Positions 1-13,942 of a stretch of 64,000 bases of DNA are shown here, piece by piece (within the stretch, counting starts at the first letter, position 1; the number at the start of each line of letters is the position of its first letter). Both the position numbers and the translations under genes were made by a program. A model generated the notes under the pieces. That model had not been told where the DNA came from, searched no databases, and saw nothing but the letters and a program-made list of their open reading frames with translations. The stretch comes from Deinococcus aerophilus (GTDB taxonomy: Bacteria; Deinococcota; Deinococci; Deinococcales; Deinococcaceae), in assembly GCF_014647075.1 (NCBI RefSeq), contig NZ_BMOM01000009.1:41560-105559 (forward strand). Direction: 5' to 3'.

Positions 1-1
1 G

Positions 2-535
2 CTGCTGCTCAGCGCCGCGCTGCTCGGAACCATCGCCCTGACGACGCAGCGGGCGGGCGGGCCGTTCTCACGCCACTGGGCCGTCCTCGCGGGCGTGTTT
101 CTGTTTCTGTGTCTGGACGAGCTCGCCGCCATTCACGACAACATCAGCGCCCCCCTCAGCCGGCTCGCCCAGCCTGGGGGCGCCCTGCTCTACCTGTGGG
201 TCGTGCCGTACGGTCTGGCCGTCCTGCTGCTGCTGCTCGCCTCGGTGCGCTTCTTGCTGCACCTGCCCGCCGCCACCCGCCGGCTCTTCGTGCTTGCCGG
301 GGCTATGTATGTCGGGGGGGCGCTGGGCCTGGAACTGATCGAGGCGGCCTCCGACGCCCGCGGGATTCACAGCGGCTTCATTCCTCTGCTTGGCGTGGCC
401 ATCGAGGAAACGATGGAGATGCTGGGGCTGGTCGTGTTCATCTCGGCCCTGTTCGGCCATATCAGACGGCAGCTGCCGGGCCTGGACCTGCACCTCTCGG
501 TCACGTCCGGCCCCTCCGGCTCCACGGATTCCTGA
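2..535 (+). CDS. Multipass membrane protein, partial (5' end outside the window)
   Basis: The reading frame is open from the first bases of the window, so the start lies upstream; 177 codons are visible. Several hydrophobic segments can be seen: the first visible residues, the stretch ending FLFLCLDELAAIHD, AVLLLLLASVRFLL, FVLAGAMYVGGALGL and the end LGLVVFISALFGHI. Acidic residues and His recur at segment ends (LDELAAIH, LELIEA, IEETMEMLG), as in a family of uncharacterised bacterial integral membrane proteins. I do not recognise a function. The C-terminal tail after the last segment is short and polar. The next gene is convergent, 42 bases away. Confidence 0.7.
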   Translation: MLLSAALLGTIALTTQRAGGPFSRHWAVLAGVFLFLCLDELAAIHDNISAPLSRLAQPGGALLYLWVVPYGLAVLLLLLASVRFLLHLPAATRRLFVLAGAMYVGGALGLELIEAASDARGIHSGFIPLLGVAIEETMEMLGLVVFISALFGHIRRQLPGLDLHLSVTSGPSGSTDS

Positions 536-577
536 ACCGCGCCCGGCCCCGGCGCCTGTCCCCCTCAGGGATGCGGC

Positions 578-1624
578 TCAGCGGTCCCCGTCCTCTTCAT
601 CATCGTCGTCGGGTTCATCGCCGTCATCGGGCCCACCGGACACCTCTTCGTCGCCGGCCCACACGGGTTCGCTGCGTCGCAGGTCATCGCGGGGAGCGCT
701 GAGCTGCGCCGGGTCCGCCGCCTCGCCCGCCAGGGTGGCCTGGGCGCGGATCAGCACGGCGGGGTCGGCGGGAGCCATCTGATAGCGCTCGGCGAGGTAG
801 GCGGCGACCCACGCGCCGAAATACCACAGCGCCAGCGCGGCCGGATAGCCCTGCACGCCCCCAGGAGCCGGAACATGAATGATCTCGTCGATGCGTGACT
901 CCAGAATCTCGCGGGCCAGGAGCAGGCTGTCATCCGTCTCGCCCAGGATCAGCGCCACCTTGGCGTCACCGCGCTCGTGCTGGGCCTCAAAGGCCCCACA
1001 GGTCAGCGGCAGCAGGTCGCCCAGCAGCGGCACGGCCAGGATCTTGCCGGTGCGGGCCAGCAGTTGCTGCCACGCGTGCGGCAGGGCGTCCGCGTCGGGG
1101 GTGGCGAGCAGCAGCGGCGTGCGCCCCCACAGACTCCACGCGAGGTCTCGGGCCGGATTGTTCTCCTCCACGTGTGGGCCGCAGCGCCCGGCCAGATCGG
1201 CCAACGCGGCGTCGGCGGCCTGCGCCTCATCGGCATGGCCAGTGACGTGGGCCAGGTACTGCGCGAAGTGGTAGGTGGACAGCGGCCCGCCCGGCATCAG
1301 CGTGTCGATCTCGCCCGCCACCCCGCCGGTACTCACGCGCCGGGCACTGGCTCCGGCGACCTCGGCCAGATCGGCGTAGTCCACGGCGGCGGCGTGAACA
1401 TCGGGGCTGCTCAGCACGAACTGGGTGCCGCTGCGGGTCAGGCTGGGCAGCGCAAAGGCCTGGATCAGGTGGGCCGCCAGGGTGCCCTCGCCCACCCCCA
1501 CCACGCCGTAGGGAGCACTTTCCTGCTCGGTGGGACCGGCGTAGCTGCCGGGCAGACGCTCAAGCAGGGCCAGCAGGCCGGACGTGGAGCCGGACATCGA
1601 CATGGAAGAAGAGGAATCGCTCAT
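578..1624 (-). CDS. SIS-domain protein, phosphoglucose/phosphomannose isomerase-like
   Basis: A 348-residue soluble protein. The middle and C-terminal part (about residues 150-310) resembles the C-terminal SIS domain of bifunctional phosphoglucose/phosphomannose isomerases: a SLWGRTPLLL segment starts the domain and the helix ending WYFGAWVAAYLAERY closes it. The N-terminal half carries a second, weaker SIS-like segment (VVGVGEGTLAAHLIQ). The protein ends in a very acidic tail, DEPDDDDEEDGD. I chose the ATG at 1624; a GTG two codons upstream (1630) is equally possible. Family members interconvert sugar phosphates in central metabolism, but catalytic residues cannot be assigned with confidence, so a regulatory sugar-phosphate binder is possible. 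Confidence 0.7.
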   Translation of the reverse strand: MSDSSSSMSMSGSTSGLLALLERLPGSYAGPTEQESAPYGVVGVGEGTLAAHLIQAFALPSLTRSGTQFVLSSPDVHAAAVDYADLAEVAGASARRVSTGGVAGEIDTLMPGGPLSTYHFAQYLAHVTGHADEAQAADAALADLAGRCGPHVEENNPARDLAWSLWGRTPLLLATPDADALPHAWQQLLARTGKILAVPLLGDLLPLTCGAFEAQHERGDAKVALILGETDDSLLLAREILESRIDEIIHVPAPGGVQGYPAALALWYFGAWVAAYLAERYQMAPADPAVLIRAQATLAGEAADPAQLSAPRDDLRRSEPVWAGDEEVSGGPDDGDEPDDDDEEDGDR

Positions 1625-1787
1625 GCCCACAGCGTACAGGCCGCCGGCGTCCAGCGCGGCAGGGACCCAGCAAAAAGACCGGCCAGCACGAAGTTTTTTG
1701 CTTCACCTTCATTTAACCTTGCGTGCTAGACTTCTGCGCGTGTCTTTCTGGAGCGCCGGGTCATCCCCCACACCCATGCCACAAAAA

Positions 1788-1805
1788 ACCACCCCGAAGG
1801 GTGGT
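1788..1805 (-). terminator. Terminator of tRNA-Arg(CCG)
   Basis: Read on the minus strand, a six to seven base-pair stem (ACCACCC/GGGTGGT) with a TTCG tetraloop is followed at once by six T residues, directly downstream of the tRNA-Arg 3' end. A classic intrinsic terminator. Confidence 0.9.
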
Positions 1806-1810
1806 GAGGG

Positions 1811-1887
<77 letters not shown>

Positions 1888-1927
1888 AAAGCTCAGGTAC
1901 CCTAGCACCTTGCGTAAAGGAGATCAA

Positions 1928-3943
1928 GTGAACCGAAAAAAAGTCGTGAACGTCCTGCTGGGCGTTCTGGCCCTGCTGCTGGTGGTGGGCATGGCCTACC
2001 AGTTCACCCCCAACGTGGCGGGGCTGTTCAACCGCCAGACCGGCACGCCCGCGCTGACGGTCAACGGCCAGACCGTGACGGTAGAACAGCTGGAAACGGC
2101 CCGCCGCAGCAACCCGGTCCTGAGCAGCACCGATACCGGCGTGCTGGGCGATGATTTCAAGACCTACGTGGTCGCCAGTCAGATTCGCCAGGAACTGATC
2201 ACGCAGGGGGCCAGCGACATCAAGGTCAGCCGCGCAGACGTGAACGCCGAGGTGAACAAGGTCCGCGAGGCGAACAACTTCCAGGACAACAAGGCCTGGA
2301 CCGACGCCCTGCAGGGTGCGGGCCTGACCGACGCCACCTACCGCGAACGGACCCGTCAGAACCTCGCAGTCCAGCGCAAGGCCGAGCAGCTGCGCGACGC
2401 CGTGCCCGCAGCCACCGACGCCGAGGCCAAGCTGTACTACGACCTCAACCCCCAGGCTTTCCAGAGTGACGCGCGCATCGTGGGCCGCCAGATCGTGGTG
2501 ACCGACGAGGCCAAGGCCAAGAGCCTGCTCGCACAGATCCGGAGCGGCGCGGACTTCGCCGAACTGGCCGCCGCCAACAGCACCGAGAACAAGGACCGGG
2601 GCGGCGCCCTCGGCCCCATCGAGAACGGCGCTCCGCGTCCGGTCGCTCAGGTCGCGCTGCCCGCCGAGGTGGGCGCGGCGGCCTTCGCCCTCACGGGTGG
2701 GGGCGTGACCGACGTGGTGTCCAGCGGCGGTAAGTTCTACATCGTCCAGGTCGAGAAGTACCTGCCGCCCGCCGTCAAGCCCTACGCGGAAGCCAAGAGC
2801 GACGCCGTGACCGCCGTGACCGAGCAGAAGAAGAACGCTGCCCTGGAGCAGTGGATCACCGGTCTGGAGCGCGACGCCAAGATCGAGTACCAGGACCTCA
2901 ACTGGAAGGTCGAGAACCCCACCGTGGCCGTGGTGGGCGACCGCAAGATTCCGTACTCGGACGTGATCGAGGGCGTGGTCACCAACCAGCAGTTCGCCTC
3001 GCTGCTTCAGCAGGTGCCGCCCGAACAGGCCGCGCAGCTGGTCAACGGCATCCTCAAGCCGCAGGTTACCGAGAGCCTGATCCAGAACTACGCCGCCCCC
3101 ACCCTGGCCCAGAAGCTGAAGCTGCCCCTGGTCGGCACCCGTCAGGACATCGCGGCGGGACTGGCCGCCTACGGCGCGCGGGACGTGAAGGTCACCGACG
3201 CCGACCTGCAGGAGTACTACACGCAGAACAAGGCGCAGTTCCAGACCCCGGCCAGCGCCAACGTGACCGAGGCCAGCTTCCGCGACCGCAACCAGGCCCT
3301 GGCCTTCCGCACCGACTGGAAGGGCACCGGGGACTTCACGCAGGCCGCCGGTAAGGCCGGAGCCACCGTCAGCGAACGCGGCGCAGTGACCGCCGGCGAC
3401 AGCAAGCTCAGCGAGGAACTGAACGCCGCCGTGTTCAGCGCCCAGAGCCTCAAGGACGCCGGCGAGGGCAGCCTGACCGACGTGGTCAAGGTGGGCGACC
3501 GCTACTCGCTGCTGTACGTGACCGACCTGAAGAAGGCCGAGACCCAGCCCCTGAGCGCCGTGCGGGCCCAGATTGAGCCGCAGGTGCTGGCCACCAAGAA
3601 GAACGAGGCCGGCCAGGCCTACCTGACCGAGCAGGTCGCCACCCTCAAGCCCGAGAACAACCTCAAGGCCGTGCTGGAAGCGCAGGAGAAGCGGGTCGCC
3701 GCCGCCGCGCCCAAACCCGCCGCCACGCCCGAGTCCACCACGCCCGCCACCCCGGGCAGTGACGCGCCGGTTCCCTCCGGCGAGGCCGCGACCCCCGCGA
3801 CCGATACCCCCGAGACGGCCACTCCCGAGACCGACACTCCAGCCACCGGTACCCCGGCCACGGACGAAACCGCCACGCCCAGCGAGGGTACCGGCAGCGG
3901 AGCGGTCGAGAACGGCACTCCCGCCGCCCCGGTCAACCGCTAG
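1928..3943 (+). CDS. Membrane-anchored peptidyl-prolyl isomerase, SurA/PpiD-like
   Basis: A 671-residue protein starting at GTG 1928, eight bases after the Shine-Dalgarno AAAGGAG. One N-terminal membrane segment (VVNVLLGVLALLLVVGMAY) anchors it to the inner membrane. A SurA-N-like helical region follows (about 50-160), then a parvulin (PPIC) domain at about residues 175-285 with the typical GADFAELAAANS and GGALGP stretches. A second SurA-like helical part occupies about 300-590. The last 70 residues are a Pro/Thr/Ala-rich low-complexity tail with repeated ATP and DTP units, probably spanning the periplasm or cell wall. The role inferred is folding of secreted and envelope proteins. It is followed by a strong terminator. 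Confidence 0.88.
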   Translation: MNRKKVVNVLLGVLALLLVVGMAYQFTPNVAGLFNRQTGTPALTVNGQTVTVEQLETARRSNPVLSSTDTGVLGDDFKTYVVASQIRQELITQGASDIKVSRADVNAEVNKVREANNFQDNKAWTDALQGAGLTDATYRERTRQNLAVQRKAEQLRDAVPAATDAEAKLYYDLNPQAFQSDARIVGRQIVVTDEAKAKSLLAQIRSGADFAELAAANSTENKDRGGALGPIENGAPRPVAQVALPAEVGAAAFALTGGGVTDVVSSGGKFYIVQVEKYLPPAVKPYAEAKSDAVTAVTEQKKNAALEQWITGLERDAKIEYQDLNWKVENPTVAVVGDRKIPYSDVIEGVVTNQQFASLLQQVPPEQAAQLVNGILKPQVTESLIQNYAAPTLAQKLKLPLVGTRQDIAAGLAAYGARDVKVTDADLQEYYTQNKAQFQTPASANVTEASFRDRNQALAFRTDWKGTGDFTQAAGKAGATVSERGAVTAGDSKLSEELNAAVFSAQSLKDAGEGSLTDVVKVGDRYSLLYVTDLKKAETQPLSAVRAQIEPQVLATKKNEAGQAYLTEQVATLKPENNLKAVLEAQEKRVAAAAPKPAATPESTTPATPGSDAPVPSGEAATPATDTPETATPETDTPATGTPATDETATPSEGTGSGAVENGTPAAPVNR

Positions 3944-3970
3944 AGTCTTTCTTTCTTCCCAAGTCTCTTT

Positions 3971-4004
3971 CAGGGGGCGGCCCAGCAGTGCGGGCCGCCC
4001 CCTG
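3971..4004 (+). terminator. Terminator after the SurA/PpiD-like gene
   Basis: A perfect 13-base-pair stem (CAGGGGGCGGCCC with its complement) and an 8-base loop. There is no real T-tract (ACCTATTGG follows), but stem strength and the position just after the stop support termination. Confidence 0.75.
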
Positions 4005-4080
4005 ACCTATTGGTCCCCCCGGCGTACTGGGGGCGCGGCCGTCTGTGGCCGGCGGCCGGCCCCGACTGGCAGCGGCCCGC

Positions 4081-4086
4081 TAGAAT
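4081..4086 (+). promoter_or_regulatory. -10 hexamer of trpS (leaderless promoter)
   Basis: TAGAAT lies nine bases before the ATG of trpS and no Shine-Dalgarno is present, so transcription probably starts at or near the start codon. Confidence 0.6.
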
Positions 4087-4095
4087 GTCCCGGTT

Positions 4096-5094
<999 letters not shown>

Positions 5095-5140
5095 GGGCGG
5101 GGCGCGGGGGCGGGGACGTGCGGGTGGGGAGACCGCGGGC

Positions 5141-5899
5141 TTGACGCTCGCCGTTCCCGCCAACGCTGCGCCGCCGGGTTCCCCCGGCTTCGTGGTCGAG
5201 TTGCCCGGCTTCAGCGGCACGCTGGCAGAACTGGCCGCCGCGCTGCGGGCCGGACGGGTGCTGCCGGAGGAGGTGGGCCTGCTCACGCTGACCCGGGGCG
5301 TGCTTGCCTGGGTCCACACCGTCACGGGCGGAGTGCAGGCCTTTACCGCGTCCCATCCCGACCTGCTGCCCACGCTGGCCACCGTGATCGCCCTGAAGGC
5401 CCGCTTGCTGTTGCCCGCACCGGAGCCTGAACCCTACGACGACGCCCCGGACGGCGATCTGGAAGGGCTCCTGGAGGGCGTCGAGGCGCTGGCCGAGCTG
5501 GACACGCTGGTGGGTTTTCTGGCCGCCCGCCGCCGCGAACGCGAGGGACTGCTCGCCGCCCGTCCCGCCCCGGTGAACCTGCCCCGGCGCGAACGCCCCC
5601 GCAATCCAGCCGGCAGCCTAGCCCGGCTGGTGCGGGCCGCGCAGAACGCCGTTCGCCCAGTGGACCTGCCCCTGCTCGCCCGCGAACGCCTGACGCTCGC
5701 CGACGCCCTGCACGCCCTGCGCGCCTTCGGCACCCGCCTGCGCCATTTCACCTTCCGGGGCCTGCCCGCCCAGGACTGGCCCGAACAGACCACCTACTTC
5801 GCCGCCCTGCTTGAGGGCGTCAAGGAAGGCACCTTCAGCGTGCAGCAGGCCGAGGTCTACGGCGAGATCACGGTGGAGTCGCATGTGGCCGAGGTCTAG
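5141..5899 (+). CDS. scpA: Segregation and condensation protein A
   Basis: A 252-residue kleisin-type protein of the SMC-ScpA-ScpB condensin. The N-terminal PGFSGTLAELAAALRAG fits the ScpA SMC-head-binding region, followed by the family signature VIALKARLLLPAPEPEP (about residues 85-100). The C-terminal winged-helix region includes FAALLEGVKEGTFSVQQ. The only plausible upstream start is TTG at 5141; in-frame GTG codons further in are possible but would cut conserved sequence. scpB is not adjacent. It lies 46 bases after trpS and may be cotranscribed with it. Confidence 0.85.
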   Translation: MTLAVPANAAPPGSPGFVVELPGFSGTLAELAAALRAGRVLPEEVGLLTLTRGVLAWVHTVTGGVQAFTASHPDLLPTLATVIALKARLLLPAPEPEPYDDAPDGDLEGLLEGVEALAELDTLVGFLAARRREREGLLAARPAPVNLPRRERPRNPAGSLARLVRAAQNAVRPVDLPLLARERLTLADALHALRAFGTRLRHFTFRGLPAQDWPEQTTYFAALLEGVKEGTFSVQQAEVYGEITVESHVAEV

Positions 5900-5935
5900 G
5901 GCCTCTGCCCAGATGACTTCCAGCACGCTCCCTGC

Positions 5936-6256
5936 TCAGGTCTGGTCGTCCACCAGGCCTTCGGCCGCCGCGCGCTTTACAGCGTCCATGCCGCCGTGCG
6001 CCGCCGCCTCACTGGAGTAATGCTGGCTGGTGCCAATGACCTGACCATTGCCGGCCTTGAGGTTAAAGTGCCTGCCCGACTCGCTCAGCTCGTACCGGCT
6101 GTCATTGGCCGCATTCTGTTTCACGGAGGCAATTCCCTGTATCGCGGCGGCTTTGGTCACGTAACGCTCGCTGGTCAGTACCGTCTGGCCGTTGGCGGCC
6201 TGCAAGTTGAACATGAACTGCTCGCCAGATACTTTCAGAACAAATTTCGCTGACAT
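5936..6256 (-). CDS. DUF1508 (YegP-like) protein
   Basis: A 106-residue protein made of two tandem DUF1508 repeats: KFVLKVSGEQFMFNLQAANG at residues 4-23 and a second copy beginning RYELSESGRHFNLKAGNG, each followed by a Tyr/Ser segment (SERYVTKAAA, SQHYSSEAAA) and a short helix. I chose the ATG at 6256 because GGAGG lies seven bases upstream. The molecular function of YegP-like proteins is not established. It is convergent with scpA. Confidence 0.9.
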   Translation of the reverse strand: MSAKFVLKVSGEQFMFNLQAANGQTVLTSERYVTKAAAIQGIASVKQNAANDSRYELSESGRHFNLKAGNGQVIGTSQHYSSEAAAHGGMDAVKRAAAEGLVDDQT

Positions 6257-6330
6257 GGTGAACCTCCAGAGCTCCATCATCGCTCTGCTCACCTTACTGC
6301 AGCCCCCCACCCGCGGCTTACAGTGATGGA

Positions 6331-7188
6331 ATGAAAAGACGCTGGCCCTGGCTGTTGTTCCTGGTGGTCGGTGCCGGCATCGTGCAGGCGTGTGATGCGG
6401 GCAGCGCCCATCCGACCCTCAGTCCGCCCCCCGCCGGCCTGTACGGCTGGGACTGGCAGATCGGCGCGGCTGATGAAACCCATGTCGGCGTGCCTGAGGG
6501 CATCCGCCTCATTGATCTGGACGCCTTTGCAACCTCGGCGGCCACCGTCGCCCGCCTGAAGGCGGCGGGGCTGTACACCGTGTGCTACATCAACGCCGGC
6601 AGCTACGAACCGTACCGCCCCGACGCCGCGCGTTACCCGGCCCGCCTCAAGCTGGGGGTGGACCCCAACTGGACCGACGAGGCGTTTGTGGACGTGCGCG
6701 ACGTGTTCCGGCCCCGCTCTGTGCTGGCCGATGTCCTGAAAGACCGCCTGCGCCTGTGCCGTGACAAGGGCTTCGAGGCGGTGGAACCGGACAACCTGCA
6801 AAACGACGAGAACGTGCCCGGCGGCGTCATCACGCTGCAGGATCAGGTGGACTTCAACGGCTGGCTCGCCGACGAGGCGCATGCCCTGGGGCTGGCGATC
6901 TTCCAGAAAAACGGCCCCGACAAGGTGCTGCTCAGGGACCGGACCGGGCAGCGGCTGGCCGACAAGTTCGACGGCATTCTCAACGAGAGCTGCCAGCGCT
7001 ACGACGAATGCGCTCCGCTGGCCGAATACGTCCGGCGCGGCAAGCCTGCCCTGAACGTGGAATACGACCAGAAGTTCCTGAACTGCGCCGAGGCCCGCCG
7101 CCTGGGCATCAATTCCATGTTCAAGGACAAATATCTGGCGGGCCGGCAGGAAGCGGCGTACCGGCGGGTGGCCTGCCAGTCCCGGTAG
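6331..7188 (+). CDS. Secreted GH114-type (TM1410-like) glycoside hydrolase
   Basis: A 285-residue protein with an N-terminal hydrophobic export signal ending near VQAC, which could be a poor lipobox. The body matches the TIM-barrel family that includes endo-alpha-1,4-polygalactosaminidases (GH114): GWDWQIG, then VCYINAGSYEPYR, DVRDVF and EPDNLQND, the last bearing the putative acidic catalytic residues. Such enzymes cut galactosaminogalactan-like exopolysaccharide; the true substrate here is unknown. TACAGT lies six bases before the ATG with no Shine-Dalgarno, indicating a leaderless transcript. Confidence 0.8.
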   Translation: MKRRWPWLLFLVVGAGIVQACDAGSAHPTLSPPPAGLYGWDWQIGAADETHVGVPEGIRLIDLDAFATSAATVARLKAAGLYTVCYINAGSYEPYRPDAARYPARLKLGVDPNWTDEAFVDVRDVFRPRSVLADVLKDRLRLCRDKGFEAVEPDNLQNDENVPGGVITLQDQVDFNGWLADEAHALGLAIFQKNGPDKVLLRDRTGQRLADKFDGILNESCQRYDECAPLAEYVRRGKPALNVEYDQKFLNCAEARRLGINSMFKDKYLAGRQEAAYRRVACQSR

Positions 7189-7236
7189 AAGGCGAGGGAA
7201 AGGGAATCAGCCTCCTCCTTATGCGCTCAGATGCGC

Positions 7237-8169
7237 TCAGACCCCGGCACTGTGCAGGCCCAGCATCAGTTCCAGGTTCTGCACCGCTGCGCCGCCGGCT
7301 CCCTTGCCCAGGTTGTCGAGCCGCGCGGCGAGCACGGCACGTTCTCCCTGTGCCGAGCCGTACACGAACAGTTCCAGGTTATTCGTGCCGTTGAGCGTCT
7401 GCGGGTCCAGCACTTCCGGGTTGTCGGCCATCCCGAACACCCGCACGTAGCGCTGCCCGGCGTAATGGGCCTGAAGTGCCGCGTGCAGCGTCTGTGGGGT
7501 GGTGCCCAGTTCGCGCAGATGCAGCGGGATGGTCACGGTCATGCCCTGCGCCCACGCACCCACGTTCGGTGTGAAGATCGGCGTACGGCTCAGGCCCCCG
7601 TAACGCATCGTTTCGGGAATGTGCTTGTGGCCCAGGCCCAGCGCATATCCCAGGAATGCGCCCTTCATGGGGTGCGCCTCGTTCTTCTCGTGGGCGTCGA
7701 CCAGCGCCCGGCCTCCACCCGTATACCCGCTGTAGCCCTGAATGCTCACCGGGAACTCCGGCGGAATCAGGCCCGCCGCCGTCAGCGGGGCAAGCAGCGA
7801 GATTGCCCCAGTGCTGTAGCACCCTGGGTTCGCCACGAACCGCGCCGCGCGGATCCGTTCCGGCTGCGCCGCGTTCAGCTCCGGGAAGCCGAACACCCAT
7901 GCCGGGTCCACACGGTGCGCCGTACTCGCGTCCAGCAAACGGGCCGCCGGATTGGTGGTGAGCGTGACCGCCTCACGCGCCGCGTCGTCATGCAGGCACA
8001 AGATGCTCACATCCGCCGCGTTCAGCAACTCCGCCCGCGCCGCCGGGTCCTTGCGCCGCGCCGGATCGATGCTCAGCAACTCGATATCCGCGCGGCCCTC
8101 CAGCCGTTGCCGGATCTGAAGACCGGTCGTTCCGGCCTCACCGTCAATAAATACCCTGGGTACCGTCAT
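7237..8169 (-). CDS. argC: N-acetyl-gamma-glutamyl-phosphate reductase
   Basis: A 310-residue enzyme that reduces N-acetylglutamyl phosphate to the semialdehyde with NADPH, the third step of arginine synthesis. It is of the shorter (type 2) class. The N-terminal [12 protein letters not shown] is the nucleotide-binding loop, [13 protein letters not shown] holds the catalytic Cys, and the C-terminal half contains HKHIPE and [12 protein letters not shown] chose ATG 8169; longer starts upstream add low-quality sequence. The stop codon lies in a tandem 10-base duplication (ATGCGCTCAG twice). It is close to argF (separated by a GNAT gene) in the same direction; argR lies at 53286. Confidence 0.95.
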   Translation of the reverse strand: MTVPRVFIDGEAGTTGLQIRQRLEGRADIELLSIDPARRKDPAARAELLNAADVSILCLHDDAAREAVTLTTNPAARLLDASTAHRVDPAWVFGFPELNAAQPERIRAARFVANPGCYSTGAISLLAPLTAAGLIPPEFPVSIQGYSGYTGGGRALVDAHEKNEAHPMKGAFLGYALGLGHKHIPETMRYGGLSRTPIFTPNVGAWAQGMTVTIPLHLRELGTTPQTLHAALQAHYAGQRYVRVFGMADNPEVLDPQTLNGTNNLELFVYGSAQGERAVLAARLDNLGKGAGGAAVQNLELMLGLHSAGV

Positions 8170-8382
8170 GATTGATTCTCCATCGGGGAATGCGTGACCT
8201 GCGCGTGCAGGCGTTCCAGTGGCATGTCTGGGAACGTTCCCGGCTTCTGGTGCGTCCAGAAGTCCGGCGTCAACGGATCGGGCTGTCCTCGCCCTGCCCG
8301 CTGCCCTTCGTGTCTGTCTTCTCCCACCACACATAAGCGTCCGGGGCTGCCCTTGCGGGGAGAAATGGAGCTTCAGCCGCCG

Positions 8383-8900
8383 TCATGCCGTCCATTCTGT
8401 CCCGAGCAGGGCGTACCGCGCGTCATCGGTCCACTCGCCCCGGTGCCAGTAACTCCGGAGGGCGGTGCCCTCATAGCGGAAACCCAGACGGATCAGGAGG
8501 GCAGCCACAGGCGTGTTGCGCGGGTCGGTACTCGCGCGCAGGCGGTGCAACCCCAGCTCCGTGAAGGCGTGCGTGATCAGGGCGTGCAGGGCCTCGCGGG
8601 CGTATCCGTGCCCCTGGGCGGACCGGGCCAGGGTGACGCCCATTTCGGCCTGCTGGTTATGGGTGTTCAGCGCCACGTCGCCCAGCAAGGTGCCGCCGTG
8701 CAGGGTGACGGCCCGCTGCACCCAGCCGGGCGCGCCCAGTGGCCGGTCCGAAACCAGTCCCGCCACCGAGTCGGGCGTGGCGGGCAGCGCCCAGCCCTGG
8801 TACCGCGCGACCTGCGGATCGTTGCGGTAGGCCAGCACGGCGGGCAGGTCGTCCGGCGTCAGGGGCCGCAGGGTCAGGCGAGGGGTGGTCAGGAGGGTCA

Positions 8901-8901
<1 letters not shown>
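8383..8901 (-). CDS. GNAT-family N-acetyltransferase
   Basis: A 172-residue RimJ/RimL-type acetyltransferase. The start TTPRLTLRPLTPDDL is typical, and the acetyl-CoA-binding motif A is visible around GVTLARSAQGHGYAREAL (about residues 85-102), followed by HRLRASTDPRNTPVAALL and GFRYEGTALR. Its ATG overlaps the argF stop (TAATG), so translation is coupled to argF. The substrate is unknown: an amino acid, a small molecule or a protein N-terminus. An arginine-pathway role is only suggested by position. Confidence 0.9.
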
Positions 8902-9956
<1,055 letters not shown>

Positions 9957-9964
9957 AGAGAGTA

Positions 9965-9970
9965 AGTATA
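9965..9970 (-). promoter_or_regulatory. -10 hexamer of argF
   Basis: TATACT on the minus strand, eight bases from the ATG of argF. A TGCATC-like sequence further upstream could be a weak -35 or part of an ARG box. Confidence 0.6.
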
Positions 9971-10043
9971 CGTCCTGAGTGTGTAAAGATGCATCCGGCT
10001 GACCCGGACGGCCGGGCGGACCCGGGAGTAAACTCCGCATCAG

Positions 10044-10991
10044 ATGACCCCCCGCCCCGCCACCATACCGCCTGCACATGCCGGGCCCGGAACCCAGTCG
10101 CTGGGCCTGCGGGGACTGCTGCTCGCCCTGCTGATCACCCTGATCTGGGGGCTGAACTTCGTGGTGATCAAGTGGTCGGTGGCGGACGCTCCTCCGCTGC
10201 TGGTCGCGGCGCTGCGCTTTGCGGTGGCGGCTGTGCCCGCCGTCTTTTTCGTGCGGCGCCCCGCCGTGTCTGCGCGCGTGCTGTGGAGCTACGGGCTGGC
10301 GGTGGGGGTGGTGCAGTTCGGGCTGCTGTATCTGGCGGTGGGGCTGGGCCTCAGCGCGGGGCTGGGCTCGCTGCTGATGCAGGTGCAGGCCTTCTTCACC
10401 GCCCTGCTCGCCGCCACCTTCCTGGGCGAGCGCATTCAGCCGTGGCAGGTCGCGGGAATGGTGCTCGCCTTTGGCGGCATGGGCCTGATCGGCGCGCTCG
10501 CGGGCGGGGACGTGACGGCCCTGACCCTGGGCCTGACGCTGTTTGCCGCGCTGGGGTGGGCAGTCAGCAACCTGCTCGTGCGCGCCGCGGGCGGGGCCAA
10601 CATGTTCTCGCTGGTGGTCTGGAGCAGTCTGGTGGCCCCGCTGCCGCTGACCTTGCTCGCCGGCCTCACCGAGGGCTGGGACCGGGTGGCCCACACGCTG
10701 CTGCACGGTGGGTGGGAGCTGTGGGCGGCCGTGCTGTACATGGGTCTGGGCAACACCGTCCTGGGCTTCGGGGTGTGGTCGCTGTTGATCCAGCGCCACG
10801 GGGCCGCGCGGGTCGCGCCGCTGTCCCTGCTCGTTCCCGTGTTCGGGCTGCTCGCCAGCGCCGCCGTCTACCACGAGGGTTTTCCACTCGGAAAGGGTGT
10901 GGGCGCCGCCCTGATCGCCGGAGGGCTGCTGCTGCATGTCTTCGGGCGGCGGGTGTGGCCGCTCAACAGGCCCGAACGCCTGGCCGGATAG
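10044..10991 (+). CDS. EamA-family DMT transporter
   Basis: A 315-residue inner-membrane protein with about ten hydrophobic segments arranged as two EamA repeats (about residues 25-150 and 165-300). The first repeat begins LLALLITLIWGLNFVVIKW and the second LGLTLFAALGWAVSNLLVRA. Relatives export amino acids and metabolites such as cysteine or O-acetylserine; the substrate here cannot be told. TAAACT sits nine bases before the ATG with no Shine-Dalgarno, so this is probably a leaderless gene. It is divergent from argF. Confidence 0.9.
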   Translation: MTPRPATIPPAHAGPGTQSLGLRGLLLALLITLIWGLNFVVIKWSVADAPPLLVAALRFAVAAVPAVFFVRRPAVSARVLWSYGLAVGVVQFGLLYLAVGLGLSAGLGSLLMQVQAFFTALLAATFLGERIQPWQVAGMVLAFGGMGLIGALAGGDVTALTLGLTLFAALGWAVSNLLVRAAGGANMFSLVVWSSLVAPLPLTLLAGLTEGWDRVAHTLLHGGWELWAAVLYMGLGNTVLGFGVWSLLIQRHGAARVAPLSLLVPVFGLLASAAVYHEGFPLGKGVGAALIAGGLLLHVFGRRVWPLNRPERLAG

Positions 10992-11098
10992 GCCGCCTCC
11001 CAGACCGGAGGGCCGAAATACGCGGGACCCGGGCAAGTCTTGAGGGGTCTTGAGGTTGTTTGGTGACGTCCGCTGCCTCAACCCAGTACGCTTACCTC

Positions 11099-13656
<2,558 letters not shown>

Positions 13657-13702
13657 CCCCACGGACAGCGGGCGCAACAGACAGTGGCCGCCACAAGGAA
13701 GT

Positions 13703-13738
13703 GGGCGCAGCGGCTCTGTGAAGGGAGCCGCTGCGCCC
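13703..13738 (+). terminator. Hairpin after polX
   Basis: A perfect 14-base-pair stem (GGGCGCAGCGGCTC and its complement) with an 8-base loop, 47 bases after the stop. No T-tract. Confidence 0.7.
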
Positions 13739-13908
13739 GTGCTGCGCGTCACACCGGACAAGAACCGCGTGGCTGGCCGCTGCCTCCCGCCTCTCCTCCC
13801 GGCCGCCCTGCGACCACGCGCAGGAACCGGAAGGTCCCCGGCGGCGGCACGCGGTCGGTCGCCAGGGCTGAGGGCAGTGTAGGAGGCGCACTCTTGCACA
13901 GTCCTCAC

Positions 13909-13936
13909 GGCCGGCGCCATGAACACGGCGCCGGCC
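13909..13936 (-). terminator. Hairpin after the envelope beta-protein gene
   Basis: A perfect 10-base-pair inverted repeat GGCCGGCGCC/GGCGCCGGCC with an 8-base loop, immediately downstream (minus strand) of the stop at 13943. Confidence 0.65.
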
Positions 13937-13942
13937 CCGGCG

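Noticed and set aside
7220..7245. Tandem ATGCGCTCAG duplication at the argC stop as a regulatory repeat
   Set aside because: Two copies only, at a stop codon; more likely a small replication-slippage duplication with no functional sign.
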